In this document: positions 60,599 through 64,000 of the stretch, piece by piece | Layout: each line of letters starts with the position of its first letter | How positions within the stretch are numbered: position 1 is the stretch's first letter | NCBI GenBank assembly: GCA_005406025.1 | Contig: BGZK01000749.1 | Location: 1 to 64,000, forward strand | DNA from: Eumeta japonica | Lineage: Eukaryota > Arthropoda > Insecta > Lepidoptera > Psychidae | Length of the DNA stretch: 64,000 nucleotides | Direction of reading: 5' to 3' | Position numbers and translations under genes: made by a program | Notes under the pieces: generated by a model | What the model saw: only the letters and a program-made list of their open reading frames with translations | What the model was told of the DNA's origin: nothing | The model's database searches: none

Positions 60599-61246
60599 AC
60601 CGGCCACGTGCATGTCACATCATGCTCATTGTAGGGTTCCGAAGCCGTTACTACAAAGAAATGCACTATAGATGAAAAAACTACGTCGTTACACTTTTTT
60701 CATGTTTCTCGTGTAGAGCAAGTATAAGCACTTTAGTCTAGAGAAACAAGTAGATATTTCGAATGTCACACTTGAATTAGTGTACACTAAAGTACACCAG
60801 CAAAAGAGCGTAATTTCATGGCCCTTATGCCCTTTTGTTGAGAAGTGTGGTTTGTAGGTATATTTGATCAACTTGAAAATAAATTTCGTTGTAATTATTT
60901 ATTAACATACGGTTTAAAAAAATAGAGGGAGGCACAATTTATGCTACTTTGAGAGCAATTATTTCCAAAAATATTCACTTAATCAAAAAACTTGCTCGGA
61001 AACTAAAAGCGTTTTTAAAAGAAATGTCGAAAGATGTGCATATTGATGTTTACTGAAAAAAAATTTAGCTTCTATAACATGCATGGATTGCCCCCCTAGT
61101 AATGTTTATTTTCGTCACTGAACAACCAAACTAAGTAGCGGCCTATATAAGACACCACTAGTTTTAGTATATAAGACCTCTGACACACAAACGGACGGAC
61201 ATGACGAAATTAAAAGGTTTTTACCATTTTGGCTGAAGAACCCCAA
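60599..61246 (-). mobile_element. Dispersed repeat family A, copy 4
   Basis: On the minus strand it starts near GGGTTCTTCAGCCAAAATGG (61244) and passes CATGTCCGTCCGTTTGTGTG. It ends with AACGGCTTCGGAACCCTA, then GAGCATGATGTGACATGC (60625-60600). Confidence 0.65.
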
Positions 61247-61249
61247 AAA

Positions 61250-64000
61250 CTCGTGGAAGTGTATGCCTCAGATACCTCAGCTGTGAGGTAACTAAAGACC
61301 GGACAGAACAACGTTAACAAACGAGCTCGTCGTGTTCTATCGACAGCGGCCGGCACATGCGGGTATATCATGATGAAATATATGTGGTGAAACACATTAG
61401 TAACATATTAAGAAGTGATATTTTAATTTGGGCTCGGACGTAAATATATATCTGCCTCGTTAGTGGAGCGCTTTAATTTTTATTTGAATAAATACTTGAA
61501 TAACAACGACATTTTCAAGTTAATAAATAGGGAGTTATGTTTAATTGCTTAAAATTGCAGAGTTCACTCTTAGAGTATCGCCACCGATTAGTCTGTAAGA
61601 CTATGATTTCTATTAACAACCTTTATTTCATTTAGGAAATAAAAAACAGAATGTTTGATAAAATTTATCTTTTTTATCTTTAAAGTGTTCATATGTATTT
61701 TATTATCTTTATAAATTGTAATCTATTACACAATAATCTCTTACCTTTCATAGTAATTAAATTAGAAATTCAATAAATTAGTTTCAAACATCTGTATCTT
61801 TGAAACTGACACATTAAATTATAATATATTAACTAATATATTCCATGTCTTTCAAATGCATTTAATAAATTATGTAACAGTAAAATATTACAAATATTTA
61901 TTAGTATAAGCATTACTTTATAAGCTATAAGGCAATATCAGAAACTAGTCAAATATTCCACCCTTAACTTTTGAGGAAAAATAATTCTTCCTTTGATCTG
62001 AGCGCCTTGAATGCTTTTTGAATTGTTGAACTGCTATCCCTTTCGACACACTCGTAGTTATTCAAATCGAACACTTATCTAGGTGGCATGACATGACCCT
62101 AAAATTCAACAAGTATTCGGATATTCTTAGTGCTTGAAAAAGTTTTAGTGTTTTAATAATGGTAGACAAATTATGAAAGTATATATGTTGACTTTAGAAA
62201 GCATTTGGAGGCGTTAGAACTCCTAAAAATTGCCAAATAAAATCCTTAACTGTTTGCATCTATATATTTAACATAAATTTGTATTAGTAGACTATCATAG
62301 TCATAGACCGACAATGTGATCGTCAGATAAGATAAACAGTTACTCTTTATTTCACATAATTTTAGTTTTATTTCTAAGCGATTTTGTTTAATTAATAAAT
62401 AAAGAAACTAGAGAAGTGAAAGTAAAATGTTAGAGAAAATGTGTAGGTGATTTAATTTTGACCAAATTAAAATTTAAAGATTACATATTAAAACTCAACC
62501 CAAAATCCTAAATATTTATTGGCTTTGTTTAATGAAAAATAGTAACTTATTTTCAATTTCAAAATAGTACATATTTTACAATAATTTACATTGTAATATT
62601 CCTTTTATTGTTAACACATTTGAAAATCCTCAGTTACACTAATAATATCCGAATCTAAACAAAGATATCCTTACTTTAAGTGCTAACACATCAAAAACCA
62701 AGGGCATGCACGACGTGAATCAATTGTATTATCCGGCGACCTACATCATTGTAAAGAACACCTATTGGTAACATTAATGCGCAGCATATCATATAGTGTA
62801 CAAAATTACAACACGCAATTAGTGCTTATAGTAACTTGAAAGGTTGATTTTTTAAGAACAAAAAATAAACAGCGTTTTAAAGTTTTTTAAGAATACCTAC
62901 CCCAGGCTTACGCTAAAAGAGATACCAATTTTTTTCATATTCAATTTCAATTAATTACATCAGGTTTTTGTGACCCAGCTGTTGGGGCATCATTGTCCCG
63001 CTTATTTTTATTTTAGATTGAAAATTGAAATTGATACTTTCAAACTACGAGCGGGTTGAAGCTGTTTTCATCGACACAGTGACAACGGCACCTCTATTAC
63101 GAGACAAACGAAACAGCTGTTTTCGATTCAGCTTTGAAGTTGAAAGCACATCGATCGATTCGTCCACGTATAGAGTTCAAATCTTTTAGCTTTTGATTGG
63201 AAAAAGACTTAACACACGGAAACCAACGTCCATAATAGCATTTTTATTAAATGGCGAATAAGCTTTTAATTAACACAAAGATTACGAGAACGATAGAAAC
63301 TAAATATCATAATGAAAATATGACGGTACCTACCTACCTACTAGCTGCCTACTAGCCGGTGTGGCTATGGAACCCGTTCATTGAAATGTTTTATCGAGAC
63401 AAGTGAAATGTGTTTATTCTACATCGACTTTATCGAATTACCGATATCTACACGCGTATGTCGGCTCTATGACACAAAGCGGCCGGCGCAAGCGCATGCA
63501 CTATCGTGCAATGCCCATTTCCCACTTCCTTGTAGGGCGCCTCGCCCACAGCCTGTCTACAGATTTACACAACACCTGCAACATAGATGGACAAATCGAT
63601 ACAATTACTTAATTCTATAGATACACTCAATAACAAAATATAATTTAATATATCATATGAAAATACCCAATATAACGGAATGTAACCTAGACGCATCAAA
63701 TATGTATATTCGATGAAATCACAGAGGCTAAAATAATGCAAAAAGGCCCATAGCTGAACGTCGGTATTGCTCAAGGAGTAAATCGATGATTTTCGTCCGC
63801 AACTTAAAGAAAATATGCATATTGGACCTAAGATGATTGCAATCACAGCACAAAAACTAGTTTCTTTTTCGTGCTTGCGATGCTTATTCTAGATAATTAG
63901 ATTTCTATAGGTAACTATAGAAGTATAAAGTTCCTATAGGTTCCTATAAGGGAAACCTTTAATATTTCAGGAATACACAAGTTGTGAGTAGTGGAGCAAA
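61250..64000. other. Intergenic, no supported gene
   Basis: AT-rich, with GC-richer patches near 63040-63170 and 63470-63590. Overlapping plus-strand frames at 63381-63620 reflect base composition only. A short TTCCTATAGG duplication lies near 63940. Confidence 0.4.

Overview
The window looks like insect nuclear DNA, most likely from a moth or butterfly. It is AT-rich, intron-containing and crowded with decayed transposons. Three things point to Lepidoptera: a tRNA-derived SINE with the usual tail wording, dispersed repeats with ends such as ACTAGCTGTCCCGC and GGGTTCCGAAGCC, and two single-exon-body, cuticle-type secreted protein genes. The order-level assignment is inference from repeat recognition; no search was run.

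Three host genes can be read with confidence. (1) A ZAD-C2H2 zinc-finger gene lies on the minus strand, 17570 down to 6349. It has four coding exons, consistent splice phases, 389 residues and seven fingers. An in-frame alternative last exon (12839-12694) would end the protein after finger 3. (2) A secreted His/Pro/Gln-rich protein gene lies on the plus strand at 29537-31516. A 5-codon first exon is followed by a long second exon that carries a 27-bp/9-residue minisatellite and one reading-frame break near 30862. (3) A secreted Gly/Tyr/His-rich, cuticle-like protein gene lies on the plus strand at 48794-50462. A 4-codon first exon sits under a clear TATA/initiator promoter. A fourth, weaker candidate is a promoter plus first exon at 58500-58709 whose remaining exons are not seen.

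The rest is mostly mobile DNA. 1-5.9 kb: dispersed repeats, a CA-rich block and a broken mariner with a tandemly triplicated 5' part. 6.3-17.6 kb: the zinc-finger gene, whose introns hold a SINE, two MITEs and an internally deleted pogo/Tigger element. 17.7-23.4 kb: one nearly whole but decayed LINE on the minus strand (gag-like ORF1, endonuclease, reverse transcriptase, RNase H), interrupted by a 670-bp non-autonomous hAT and a short repeat. 24.8-26.1 kb and three other sites: copies of a dispersed family with conserved ends. 38.7-44.2 kb: a nest of a mariner, a 4264-bp hAT with perfect 8-bp target-site duplications, and a MITE inside the hAT. 48.9-57 kb: foldback MITEs, a jockey-type LINE 3' fragment and a 324-bp TIR element with a perfect 19-bp-arm palindrome. 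57-64 kb: further repeat fragments with little else.

I saw no convincing CRISPR array, rRNA, functional tRNA, prophage or evident novel gene system. The signals most worth following up are the alternative terminal exon of the zinc-finger gene, the frame break in the 30-kb gene, the hAT coding region broken only by small frameshifts, and two loci (49 and 55-56 kb) that look like inverted copies of one composite repeat.
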